This document shows, piece after piece, positions 35,848-44,178 of a stretch of DNA of 64,000 bases. Origin of the DNA: JBFGFX01 sp965232455 (GTDB lineage Bacteria > Pseudomonadota > Gammaproteobacteria > Steroidobacterales > Woeseiaceae). Below the pieces are notes generated by a model. The model was given only the letters and a program-made list of their open reading frames with translations, ran no database searches and was not told where the DNA came from. The position numbers were made by a program, and so were the translations under genes. Positions within the stretch are counted from its first letter, which is position 1; the number at the start of each line of letters is the position of its first letter. Where the stretch lies: NCBI GenBank assembly GCA_965232455.1, contig OZ246981.1:1798001-1862000 (forward strand), given 5' to 3'.

Positions 35848-36858
35848 ATGATGCTGACAGAAGCCGCGCAGACCGCCGATGCGGTGCAGGCGCAGCTCGA
35901 CGCCAATGCGGCGCTGGTCGCACAACTGGGCAAGAAGCTTCGCCGGCTGCGGCCGCGCCTGATCGTCACCTGCGCCAGAGGCAGTTCCGACCATGCGGCC
36001 ACCTACGGCAAGTACCTGCTCGAGAGCCGGACCGGCCTCTTCACGGCATCGGCCGCGCCGTCGATGCAGTCCGTTTACGGGCGAGACATGCGCTTCGCCG
36101 ACAGCGTCTGCATCGTCATATCGCAATCCGGCCGCAGCCCGGACCTGCTGGCCGTGGCGCGCGCGGCAAAAAAGGGCGGCGCGTTCGTGGTGGCTCTGGT
36201 CAACGTCGAAGACTCGCCGCTCGCCGAGATCGCACACGACGTTCTGCCGATGCGCGCCGGTGGAGAAAGCAGCGTCGCGGCGACAAAGTCCTTCATCACG
36301 TCGTTGTCCGCCCTCCTGCACCTGGTTTGCGCCTGGCAGCAGGATGAGCGCTTGTATTCCGAACTTCGGAGTTCGCCCGAACTGCTCCGCGAAGCGTGGC
36401 GCTGCGACTGGTCGGCCGCGCTGGATCCGTTGTCCGCCTGCAGCAGCCTGTTCGTGCTCGGACGAGGAATCGGTCTCGGTATCGCGCAGGAGGCGGCGCT
36501 CAAATTCAAGGAAGTCTGCGGGCTGCACGCAGAAGCGTTCAGCTCGGCGGAGGTTCTGCACGGCCCGATCGCAATCGCCAGCGCCTCGTTTCCGGTGCTC
36601 GTGTTCGCGCAACACGACCGAACGAAAGCGGGCATCGATACGCTGCTGGCACAGCTCGCCGAACGTGGCGTATACCTCATGACCGCCGGTACGCGAAGCG
36701 ATGCAGCCGTCAACCTGCCCACACCGTCCGGTCATCCCGCCATCGAACCAATGGCTCGAATCCTGAGTTTCTACCGCATCGCGAACGACCTTTCGCTGCG
36801 GCTCGGACTGGACCCCGACAGCCCTCCGCATCTGCGGAAAGTGACGGCCACGGTTTGA
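35848..36858 (+). CDS. nagB-II: SIS-domain glucosamine-6-phosphate deaminase (NagB-II type)
   Basis: A 336-residue protein with two SIS sugar-isomerase domains (CARGSSDHAATYGKYL near residue 40, SQSGRSPDLLAVARAAKKGG near 95, and the second domain with GRGIGLGIAQEAALKFKE). It is like the isomerase half of GlmS without the glutaminase. In proteobacterial nag loci this form replaces classical NagB and converts GlcN-6-P to fructose-6-P and ammonia. It starts 37 nt after nagQ. ATG at 35848 or 35851 are both possible. It ends 5 nt before nagA. Confidence 0.92.
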   Translation: MMLTEAAQTADAVQAQLDANAALVAQLGKKLRRLRPRLIVTCARGSSDHAATYGKYLLESRTGLFTASAAPSMQSVYGRDMRFADSVCIVISQSGRSPDLLAVARAAKKGGAFVVALVNVEDSPLAEIAHDVLPMRAGGESSVAATKSFITSLSALLHLVCAWQQDERLYSELRSSPELLREAWRCDWSAALDPLSACSSLFVLGRGIGLGIAQEAALKFKEVCGLHAEAFSSAEVLHGPIAIASASFPVLVFAQHDRTKAGIDTLLAQLAERGVYLMTAGTRSDAAVNLPTPSGHPAIEPMARILSFYRIANDLSLRLGLDPDSPPHLRKVTATV

Positions 36859-36863
36859 CTGTC

Positions 36864-38027
36864 ATGCGGCCGCTGATTTTCACGAACGGCAGGGTATTGA
36901 CCGGCGAAGGACTCTCCGACGGACTGGCCGTGCGGGTCGAAGGCGGATTGATCAAACGTATCTTCACGCAGCGCGACGTACCGACCGCCGGCGTCGACGT
37001 ACACGATCTCGAGGGCCGGCTGTTGCTGCCGGGATTCATCGACACGCAGGTCAATGGCGGTGGCGGCGTATTGTTCAACGACGAGCCGAGCATCGCCGGC
37101 ATCGAAGCGATCGGCGCCGCGCATCGCCGCTTCGGCACCGCCGGATTTTTGCCGACGCTGATCAGCGATGAGCTCGACGTCGTCTATCAGGCGCTGGGCG
37201 CCACGGAAGCGGCCATCGCCGAAGGCGTGCCCGGCGTTCTCGGGTTGCACATCGAAGGTCCTTTTCTGAATCCCGAACGGCGCGGCGTGCACGACAGGAA
37301 AAAACTTCGGCGGCTCACCGCCGATACGGTGAGAGAGCTCACGCCGATCCGCAATGGCAAGACGGTACTGACCCTGGCGCCGGAAGCCGTCGATCCGGGC
37401 TCGATCCGCGATTTGACGCGCAAGGGTTTCATCGTATGCGCCGGGCACAGCAACGCGCGTTATGAAGAAACGGTCGCGGCGCTGGAACAGGGTTTGTCGG
37501 GGTTCACGCATTTGTTCAACGCCATGTCTCAACTCGGCGTGCGCCAACCCGGTGTGGTCGGCGCCGCGCTCGACGACAGCGACAGCTGGTGCGGCGTCAT
37601 TGCGGACGGCCATCACGTCAGTCCCGTATCGCTGAGAATCGCCTATCGCTGCAAGGGCCCCGACAAAATCATGCTGGTCACCGACGCGATGCCGCCGGTC
37701 GGCTCGGATTTAAAGCAATTCAGGCTGCTAGACAGGATCATCGAGGCGTCGAACGGCGTCTGCCGCGACCAGGACGGCACGCTGGCCGGCACGGCCCTGG
37801 ACATGTCCGCCGCCGTTCGAAACATCATGGAAATCACCGGGACCGGCCTGCCGGCGGCGGTACAGATGGCGAGCGGTAACCCTGCGAGGTTCCTGGGGCT
37901 GAGCAACGAGACCGGTTCCATCGAAGCCGGGAAGCGGGCCGATCTCATCGTCATGGACGACCAACTGCGCGTGCTGATGACGTGGTTGGGCGGACGTCTG
38001 CGGTATAACGCAGAGGGAACGCCTTGA
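36864..38027 (+). CDS. nagA: N-acetylglucosamine-6-phosphate deacetylase
   Basis: A 387-residue amidohydrolase that removes acetate from GlcNAc-6-P. Characteristic segments are LPGFIDTQVNGGGG, the metal Glu in LHIEGPFLNPERRGVH, the His in CAGHSNARYEE, HLFNAMSQ and the catalytic Asp in LVTDAMPPVG. The first metal-site pair is replaced by a DxQ-type sequence, as in single-metal NagA enzymes. The ATG at 36864 lies 5 nt after nagB-II, so the two are coupled. The open frame continuing upstream is a shadow. Confidence 0.95.
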   Translation: MRPLIFTNGRVLTGEGLSDGLAVRVEGGLIKRIFTQRDVPTAGVDVHDLEGRLLLPGFIDTQVNGGGGVLFNDEPSIAGIEAIGAAHRRFGTAGFLPTLISDELDVVYQALGATEAAIAEGVPGVLGLHIEGPFLNPERRGVHDRKKLRRLTADTVRELTPIRNGKTVLTLAPEAVDPGSIRDLTRKGFIVCAGHSNARYEETVAALEQGLSGFTHLFNAMSQLGVRQPGVVGAALDDSDSWCGVIADGHHVSPVSLRIAYRCKGPDKIMLVTDAMPPVGSDLKQFRLLDRIIEASNGVCRDQDGTLAGTALDMSAAVRNIMEITGTGLPAAVQMASGNPARFLGLSNETGSIEAGKRADLIVMDDQLRVLMTWLGGRLRYNAEGTP

Positions 38028-38086
38028 CGCGGCAATACCGGAATCCGCGAGGGACTTACCGTGTTGCAACGCCGTGGCGGCGATTG

Positions 38087-38698
38087 TTACCCCATACTTC
38101 CGTCAATTTCCGCGGCGCGCCTGTACGCGTCCCGGTCAGTAACCGTGTCCGCATAACGCTCGAAACCGGCGCGTTTCTCGATGGTGCCGAATTGCAGGCC
38201 CCATGAAATCTGAGACCCGACGTAGACGTCGGCCGCGGTGAACGAATCTCCGGCGATGTACGGCGTTGTGCTGACGGCGGCTTCGATGGCGTCGAGCGTA
38301 CGCTCCAGCGTGCCGTAACCCGCCATCACTTCGCGTTCTTCGGGTACTTGAAAACCCAGAGAAGCATTGATGATGGCCGATTCCAACGGGCCGGCGGCAA
38401 AAAACAACCAGCGATAGTACGCGCCTCGTTCGGAGGCGGGAGGCGCCAGGCCGGCGTCGGGAAACGCATCGGCCAGGTAGGCGCAGATGGCCGCGCATTC
38501 CGTCACAACCACGTCGCCATGCTTGATCGCCGGAACCTTGCCCATCGGGTTGATCGCCAGATACTCGGGGCTCTTCATTGTGGTGCCGTACTCGAGAATT
38601 TCGGTGGAGTACGGCACGCCCGTTTCCTCCAACATCCAGCGCGCAATACGCCCGCGGGATTTGGGGTTGGTATACAGGATCAGATCGTCGGCGCTCAT
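38087..38698 (-). CDS. Glutathione S-transferase family protein
   Basis: A 203-residue cytoplasmic protein with an N-terminal thioredoxin-like domain (YTNPKSRGRIARWMLEE, then NPMGKVPAIKHGDVVVTE, which includes the cis-Pro and the glutathione-binding E-[ST]-like site) and a helical C-terminal domain with SFTAADVYVGSQ. The catalytic residue is probably Ser or Asn in the NPKSR segment. The substrate is unknown. It lies convergent to nagA, and 28 nt from the next gene upstream. Confidence 0.93.
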   Translation of the reverse strand: MSADDLILYTNPKSRGRIARWMLEETGVPYSTEILEYGTTMKSPEYLAINPMGKVPAIKHGDVVVTECAAICAYLADAFPDAGLAPPASERGAYYRWLFFAAGPLESAIINASLGFQVPEEREVMAGYGTLERTLDAIEAAVSTTPYIAGDSFTAADVYVGSQISWGLQFGTIEKRAGFERYADTVTDRDAYRRAAEIDGSMG

Positions 38699-38726
38699 CG
38701 CTTACCTCTCGTTTCGGTTCGGCGCC

Positions 38727-39701
38727 TCAGTGGACGCCGACGAACCTGCGCTCGAGCAAACCGCTGAAAAATCCGCCGCCGCTCAGCCTGTCGATCCCGG
38801 CGACCGAATAGTCGGCACCCGTAACAATGGAGTGCGCCGCGTACAGGCCGCTTTTTACTGCCGGCCCGATACCCTCGCATAGATCGCGAGTCGCGAGCCC
38901 GACGGAGTCGCCGACGATATAGGCATTCTCACCGCTGACGACATCGACGTTGCCGCGCAGGTAATAGCTGTAACCCTTGGGGTGATAGTGATCATAACTG
39001 ACCAGGCCGTGTTTTCTCAGTTTGCGGACGAATTTTCGCCAGTGCTGCTGGACGTGCCCTCTTCGCCGCTTGAGCTTGTCCGCCATGCCGCCCAAACCGA
39101 CGTTGATGTAGCCGTTCGCTTTCGGCACGTACCAGGCATAACCGGGTAAGCCGCCGTCGAAAAACCAGAGATGACATCCGGCGTCTTCCCAGTCATAGGC
39201 GAATTCATGTTCGTAGGTCGCCGTCTGTAGCACGCTGCTCCGGGGGTTGCGTTCCTGGAACAGCGTCCGGTAAACCGGACAGGCGGTGCCAGCGGCGCCG
39301 ACCAGGTATTTGCAACGGAACTCCCCATCGACCACGTAGTCGTTGCCGTCCCGCCGGATCTCACGAACCCTGTGTCGGAGCACCTCGGCCCCGGTGCGAC
39401 GGAGCAGAAAGTCGTCGAATTCGAGGCGCCGGATGGAATGCTGTCGGGATTCGAGCCTCATTGTGAACGCCTTCCAGTGCAGATGAAGTTCATCGAAGGT
39501 CAAGAAACTCAACGGGTAGTCCCGCTGATCAAGCTCGAGATCAGCAAGCGCGTCCGGAGTTACCCAGCCGGCACACAGTTTCGTTCGAGGGAACGCCATC
39601 CGGTCCAATACCACGACGTCGAGGCCCGCATTGGAGAGCTTCCAGGCACAAGTCGACCCCGCCGGCCCACCGCCTACGACGACGGCGTCGGCCACGCGCA
39701 T
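38727..39701 (-). CDS. FAD-dependent oxidoreductase of the geranylgeranyl reductase family
   Basis: A 324-residue flavoprotein with the Rossmann start VVVGGGPAGSTCAWKL, the family motif DRMAFPRTKLCAGW, and the later FAD motif YIVGDSVGLATRDLCEGIGPA. Relatives reduce isoprenoid or other lipid double bonds, or act as monooxygenases. It starts 1 nt after the stop of the cyclopropane fatty acid synthase, so the two are co-translated. This suggests it acts on the same membrane lipids. The substrate cannot be read from the sequence. Confidence 0.88.
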   Translation of the reverse strand: MRVADAVVVGGGPAGSTCAWKLSNAGLDVVVLDRMAFPRTKLCAGWVTPDALADLELDQRDYPLSFLTFDELHLHWKAFTMRLESRQHSIRRLEFDDFLLRRTGAEVLRHRVREIRRDGNDYVVDGEFRCKYLVGAAGTACPVYRTLFQERNPRSSVLQTATYEHEFAYDWEDAGCHLWFFDGGLPGYAWYVPKANGYINVGLGGMADKLKRRRGHVQQHWRKFVRKLRKHGLVSYDHYHPKGYSYYLRGNVDVVSGENAYIVGDSVGLATRDLCEGIGPAVKSGLYAAHSIVTGADYSVAGIDRLSGGGFFSGLLERRFVGVH

Positions 39702-39702
39702 G

Positions 39703-40938
39703 TCAATTGCCCCCCGATCCGCTCAGATACTGATATTCGCGTGTCCACGGTACAGTGTTATTTCCGTGCGGCGCGAACAGGACCTGGTAGAGCTGCAGCG
39801 TACCTGACCGAAAACCGGCCGACGAACCAGCCAGATACAATCGCCACATTCGCGTAAACTCCTTGCCGTACATCTCCTTGACTTTGTCCGAAACCGCCTC
39901 GAAATTCCGCAGCCAGGCCGCACAAGTGCGCGCATAGTGGAGACGGAGGTTTTCAACGTCGATAACCGAGAACTTGTGCGGCTCGAATACGGACATCATT
40001 TCACCGAGGCTGGGAACATGACCGCCGGGGAAGATGTGTTTGACGATCCACGAATCCATTCGCTGAGGATGGCTGCGACCGATCGAATGGATCAAACCGA
40101 ATCCCTCGGGTTTGAGGCAGCGTTTTATCAGTGCGCCCAAGCTTCTGTAGTTGGCCAGCCCGACATGTTCCAGCATACCGACCGACACGAATGCGTCGCA
40201 GCGTTCTTCGATATTTCTGTAGTCGTCCTGAACAAACGTCACCCTGCCATCCAGCCCCTGAGCCGCTGCCCGCTCTCTGGCGAAAGCAACCTGCTCGCCG
40301 GAATTGTTGTAGGCAACTACGTTGACACCATGATGTTCTGCCATGTGCATCGCCAGCGCGCCCCAGCCGCAGCCAGCTTCGACCACCGTTTGTCCGGGCT
40401 GCAGGTTCAGCTTTCGGCATACGTGTTCGAGTTTGGCGACCTGGGCCTCTGCCAAGGTTGCGGCGGGTTCCCGATAGTATGCGCAGGTGTAAACCATGCG
40501 CTCATCCAGCCACAGTTTATAGAATTCGTTACCGAGATCGTAATGGTGATGAACGTTGCGCCACGAACGAGCCAGCGAATTGCCGATCACGGTATGTAAC
40601 ATCGATCGAGTCTTTGGACCGTAATAGCGTCGATCGCGCTTGCGGGTGAGCGCCGCAGTGGCTTCGTTGACAAATGCCGGGAAATCGCCGTGGATCTCGA
40701 TGAGCCCCTTGCTGTAACACTCGCCAAATCCCACGGACGGCGATCGCAATAACTCGAAGACCGCGCGTCGTTGACGAAACTCCATGCACGCCACGGGGCG
40801 TGTCCCGGTCACCCAGAACTCATTACCGTTCCAAAGCCGGATCGAGATACGAGGGTTGCCGACGTAATTCATGATCCAGCGAATCAGATGACGATCAAAA
40901 TCGAACTCGGCCAGACGCGGGTCGGTTTCCAGATCCAT
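39703..40938 (-). CDS. cfa: Cyclopropane-fatty-acyl-phospholipid synthase family methyltransferase
   Basis: A 411-residue S-adenosylmethionine-dependent enzyme that modifies double bonds of membrane phospholipid acyl chains. The AdoMet site VVEAGCGWGALAMHMAEHHG, the preceding HHHYDLGNEFYKLWLDERM and the later SIGRSHPQRMDSWIVKHIFPGG are typical. The start at 40938 is set by GAGAGG upstream; the longer frame to 41001 is not supported. Together with the flavoprotein gene downstream it may make a modified lipid, such as a methylated or oxidised acyl chain. Confidence 0.93.
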   Translation of the reverse strand: MDLETDPRLAEFDFDRHLIRWIMNYVGNPRISIRLWNGNEFWVTGTRPVACMEFRQRRAVFELLRSPSVGFGECYSKGLIEIHGDFPAFVNEATAALTRKRDRRYYGPKTRSMLHTVIGNSLARSWRNVHHHYDLGNEFYKLWLDERMVYTCAYYREPAATLAEAQVAKLEHVCRKLNLQPGQTVVEAGCGWGALAMHMAEHHGVNVVAYNNSGEQVAFARERAAAQGLDGRVTFVQDDYRNIEERCDAFVSVGMLEHVGLANYRSLGALIKRCLKPEGFGLIHSIGRSHPQRMDSWIVKHIFPGGHVPSLGEMMSVFEPHKFSVIDVENLRLHYARTCAAWLRNFEAVSDKVKEMYGKEFTRMWRLYLAGSSAGFRSGTLQLYQVLFAPHGNNTVPWTREYQYLSGSGGN

Positions 40939-41113
40939 GCTGCTCACCTCTCTGCGAACTCGTCCACGAGCAGTTTGACATCGGCTGCCGGCGCCGGCCA
41001 TTGGGATTTGCCGAAGTCCTCGTGCGGAGGCACACCAATTATTGCAAATAGCCCCGCATCGCGGAAGACTATGCGGCTATACTGCCCGCCCCCTGAAGAT
41101 TGAGGACCCAACG

Positions 41114-42139
41114 ATGTATTCCCGGATTGGTATTCTGATCGTCGCCGCGCTATGGGCACCGACCGACTCCAGCGCAGCCGACTACAGGAAACTGTTCAAG
41201 CGCGTGGATCCCGCGGTTGTCGTGCTGTACACCGTCGAACGCAGCGTCGCACCCGGCAGCCGCTTCGGTGAAGTCGCCCTTCCGGGACTCGGATCCGGTT
41301 TCCTCATCGACGACGAAGGCCATGTCATGACCGCCGCGCACGTCGTGCAAACCGCCGATCTCGTGGAAGCGGAATTCACGAACGGAACCAAGGTCACGGC
41401 CGCGGTCATTGCCTCGGACCCCGTGAAGGACGTCGCACTGCTGAAGTTGGACGCCGTGCCCGAAAACGTCCGGCCCGTAAAACTGGGCGATTCGGACGAC
41501 GTGCACGTCGGAGACGAAATCTTCGTTATCGGCGCGCCCTACGGCCTGGCGCACACCTTGTCGGTCGGCCACATATCCGCGCGCCACAAGAACGAAGACG
41601 GCATCATGGGTGACGTCCAGGCGGAAACGTTCCAAACCGACGCCGCCATCAACCAGGGAAACTCCGGCGGTCCGATGTTCAATCGGCGCGGTGAAGTGAT
41701 CGGCGTCGTGAGTTATATCCGAAGCGCATCCGGCGGCTCCGACGGCCTGGGGTTCGCCGTCTCGTCGAACGCGGCGGTCAGCGCGCTGTTCGAGCATCGC
41801 ATGGCCTGGTCGGGAATGAGCGGAATCACTCTCACCGGCCCATTGGCAGAAGCCATGAACGTGCCGCAGGCGGCCGGCTATCTGGTACAGAAAGTCGCGG
41901 CGAATTCCCCCGCCGCGCGCATCGGGCTCAGATCGAGCCGCATACCCGCGACGATCGCGGGTCAGGACGTTCTCATCGGCGGCGACATCATTCTCGCCAT
42001 CGACGACATCGAGATCTCGCCCGACATGATGACGGAAATTCGCGCAAAAACCGCCGACTTCGATAGAGGCGACACGCTCAGACTCAAAGTACTCCGGGCC
42101 GGGAAGGTCATTGTCCTGTTGGCGCCCTTCGGCGCATAG
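41114..42139 (+). CDS. HtrA/Deg-like trypsin-type serine protease with PDZ domain (S1C)
   Basis: A 341-residue periplasmic protease with a signal peptide (to about SSAADY). The catalytic triad can be seen: His76 in TAAHVV, Asp106 in KDVALLKL and Ser184 in QGNSGGPMF. One PDZ domain spans about 235-335 (AGYLVQKVAANSPAARIGLR). Such proteases cut misfolded envelope proteins. The start at 41114 follows TGAGGA. A hairpin terminator lies after the gene. It is divergent from the cfa gene. Confidence 0.93.
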   Translation: MYSRIGILIVAALWAPTDSSAADYRKLFKRVDPAVVVLYTVERSVAPGSRFGEVALPGLGSGFLIDDEGHVMTAAHVVQTADLVEAEFTNGTKVTAAVIASDPVKDVALLKLDAVPENVRPVKLGDSDDVHVGDEIFVIGAPYGLAHTLSVGHISARHKNEDGIMGDVQAETFQTDAAINQGNSGGPMFNRRGEVIGVVSYIRSASGGSDGLGFAVSSNAAVSALFEHRMAWSGMSGITLTGPLAEAMNVPQAAGYLVQKVAANSPAARIGLRSSRIPATIAGQDVLIGGDIILAIDDIEISPDMMTEIRAKTADFDRGDTLRLKVLRAGKVIVLLAPFGA

Positions 42140-42202
42140 CGCAATCGTTTAGCGTCCGGGCCGGGTATACGGTCCGACGATACGTCCGATGCCACTGGGC
42201 AA

Positions 42203-42227
42203 GCGCGGCATGACCCGCATGCCGCGC
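42203..42227. terminator. Perfect 10-bp hairpin between convergent genes
   Basis: GCGCGGCATG at 42203-42212 pairs with CATGCCGCGC at 42218-42227 around ACCCG. It lies between the stops of the protease and fasciclin genes, so it can serve both. There is no T-run. Confidence 0.6.
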
Positions 42228-42238
42228 CAGGCCATGTC

Positions 42239-42754
42239 TCAGTTGGGCAAAATCACGGCATCGATCACGTGAATGACGCCGTTGCTCGCAGCGATATCGG
42301 TTTTCACCACCGTTGCGTTGTCGATCTTCACATTGCCGTCGATGACGGCTATGTCCACGTCCGTTCCGTTGACGGTAGTGGCGCTATCGAGCTTTACTAC
42401 CTGGGCGGCCATTACGCTGCCCGGCACGACGTGATAGGTGAGGATGGAGACCAGCTGGTCTTTGTTCTCCGGCTTCAGCAGCGAATCGACGGTTCCGGCG
42501 GGCAGATTTGCGAAGGCGGCATCGGTCGGCGCAAACACCGTGAACGGCCCGTCACCTTTCAGAGTCTCGACGAGGTCGGCGGCGTCGAGCGCAGCCGCCA
42601 GCGTATTGAACTGTCCGGCCGACACGGCGACGTCGATGATGTCTGCAGCAGGCTTTTGTTTCATGCCGTGCTGATCGGCGGTTGCGATTGCAGAAAGCGC
42701 GATACCGCCGACAAGCACGATGCCCGCGAAAAACTGCGTCAGGGAGTACTTCAT
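42239..42754 (-). CDS. Secreted fasciclin-domain protein
   Basis: A 171-residue protein with a signal peptide (about 1-27) and a single FAS1 domain from about residue 37: FNTLAAALDAADLVETL, the FAPTDAAFANLPAGTVDSLL box, the TYHVVPG box and the ending VIHVIDAVILP. Bacterial single-FAS1 proteins are extracytoplasmic, involved in adhesion or of unknown role. The start at 42754 has AAGGAG at 7-8 nt; the frame further upstream lacks support. Confidence 0.94.
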   Translation of the reverse strand: MKYSLTQFFAGIVLVGGIALSAIATADQHGMKQKPAADIIDVAVSAGQFNTLAAALDAADLVETLKGDGPFTVFAPTDAAFANLPAGTVDSLLKPENKDQLVSILTYHVVPGSVMAAQVVKLDSATTVNGTDVDIAVIDGNVKIDNATVVKTDIAASNGVIHVIDAVILPN

Positions 42755-42904
42755 GATTTTGCTCCTTGGCTGATTTGAATGTCCAAGGAAGTCTATTGGC
42801 AGTGCCCTGCCCAAAGGTTTCACGTCTGTACGAAGTTGTTCCAGATTGTTTCTACAGGCGTATGCCCGTTCCGGACGGGTCCGATCTCCTATTTGATCCG
42901 GCGA

Positions 42905-44149
42905 TCAGGCGTATTCCTCTTTCATAACCGTGAAGGCCTGAGCGTATCCGTCATCGCTCGTTTCGCCCAGAATCCGCTTCGCCACGTGCTCGCCAACGGC
43001 CGGTCCGTGTTTGAAGCCGTGCCCTGAGCCGCCACCGACAATCCACACCTTGTCCGAGCCCGGATGCGTGTCCGCCATGAAATTCCGGTCCGTTGTGTCC
43101 GTGACCTGGCAGACGCGCGTTTCGCTGATCGGCATATCGGCAAGGCCCGGAAAGCGGCGCTGAAGAAACGCTCTCCCGCGTTTCACCTGGTGCGGCATTA
43201 TCATGCGTTCGTCGTTGTCAGGATCAATCGTGTTGTTATCCGGGTAAGGTGCCACCTTGAAGCCGCGGTTTTCGATGTCCGGGAAACCGTAGTAGCCCGA
43301 AGCGATTACACTCCAGGTCGGCATGTTCGGATACGCGTAACTGGAATCGCCTGGCGGAGAACCGTAAAACAGAACGTCGCGCCGCTGCACCCTCAGGCGT
43401 TTGCTCAGAAGCTCGGGAAAGAGCTTCGGCAACCAGGGCCCGCAGGCGAACACGTAGTGCTGGGCATTTAAGACACTGCCGTCCTGCATCCTGACGTTCT
43501 GAACGTTGCCGTTTGCGTCCAACGTCGGCGTGCAGTAGGCGATTCGCAGCTCACCGCCATTCTTTACCATTTCGCGCGCAACGACTTCGACACCCTTTCG
43601 AGCCATCATTACACATCCGGCGGCTTTTTCCGTGTAGACGCCCCAGTTGATATCGTCGGAATGTATTTGCGGCCAGCGGTAGCGGAGCTCGTCCGGCCCT
43701 AGGATCTCTGCGTCGCCGAGTCCGTATTCGGCGTGGCGCGCTCTAAGCTCCTCCGCGATTCCGACGTTCCGATCCGTCGTGGAGAGCATCACCTTCCCGG
43801 TTTCGAGGACAATCGGAACGCCCGATTCGCGCTCGATCCGCTTCCACCAACGGTACGAGTCGATTGCGCTGCGCGTATACACGTCGCTGCGCGAATCCGC
43901 CTGCATTTGACGGGTCTCCCCGCCTGAGCTGGCCCTGCTGTTGCCCGGGCCATAGGCGTCGACGAGCGTGACGCTTGCACCGAGCCGATTCAGGTGATAC
44001 GCGGTCCATGCACCAAACGTCCCTGCGCCGATGACCGCCACGTCGGGAGACGGGCTCGTCTGTGCTTTGGCGAGCCCAGCGCCCTGCAGGCCTATGGATG
44101 CTCCGGCGAGGCTGACGCCGGTCGCGCTCAAGAATTCTCGTCTATTCAT
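42905..44149 (-). CDS. Tat-exported FAD-dependent amine oxidase, sarcosine/N-methyl amino acid oxidase-like
   Basis: A 414-residue protein with an export leader of Tat type (NRREFLSATGVSLAGA) and a DAO-fold flavoenzyme domain: Rossmann motif VAVIGAGTFGAWTAYHL, then ASSGGETRQM as in monomeric sarcosine oxidase. A Cys in RVCQVTDTTDRNF lies where that family attaches FAD covalently. GGGSGHGFKHGPAVGEHVA closes the FAD site. It would oxidise a secondary amine or N-methyl amino acid in the periplasm, making H2O2. It follows the aspartoacylase-like gene by 29 nt. Confidence 0.88.
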   Translation of the reverse strand: MNRREFLSATGVSLAGASIGLQGAGLAKAQTSPSPDVAVIGAGTFGAWTAYHLNRLGASVTLVDAYGPGNSRASSGGETRQMQADSRSDVYTRSAIDSYRWWKRIERESGVPIVLETGKVMLSTTDRNVGIAEELRARHAEYGLGDAEILGPDELRYRWPQIHSDDINWGVYTEKAAGCVMMARKGVEVVAREMVKNGGELRIAYCTPTLDANGNVQNVRMQDGSVLNAQHYVFACGPWLPKLFPELLSKRLRVQRRDVLFYGSPPGDSSYAYPNMPTWSVIASGYYGFPDIENRGFKVAPYPDNNTIDPDNDERMIMPHQVKRGRAFLQRRFPGLADMPISETRVCQVTDTTDRNFMADTHPGSDKVWIVGGGSGHGFKHGPAVGEHVAKRILGETSDDGYAQAFTVMKEEYA

Positions 44150-44178
44150 TGGTCATTTCCACCATTCGTTGTTGTTTC

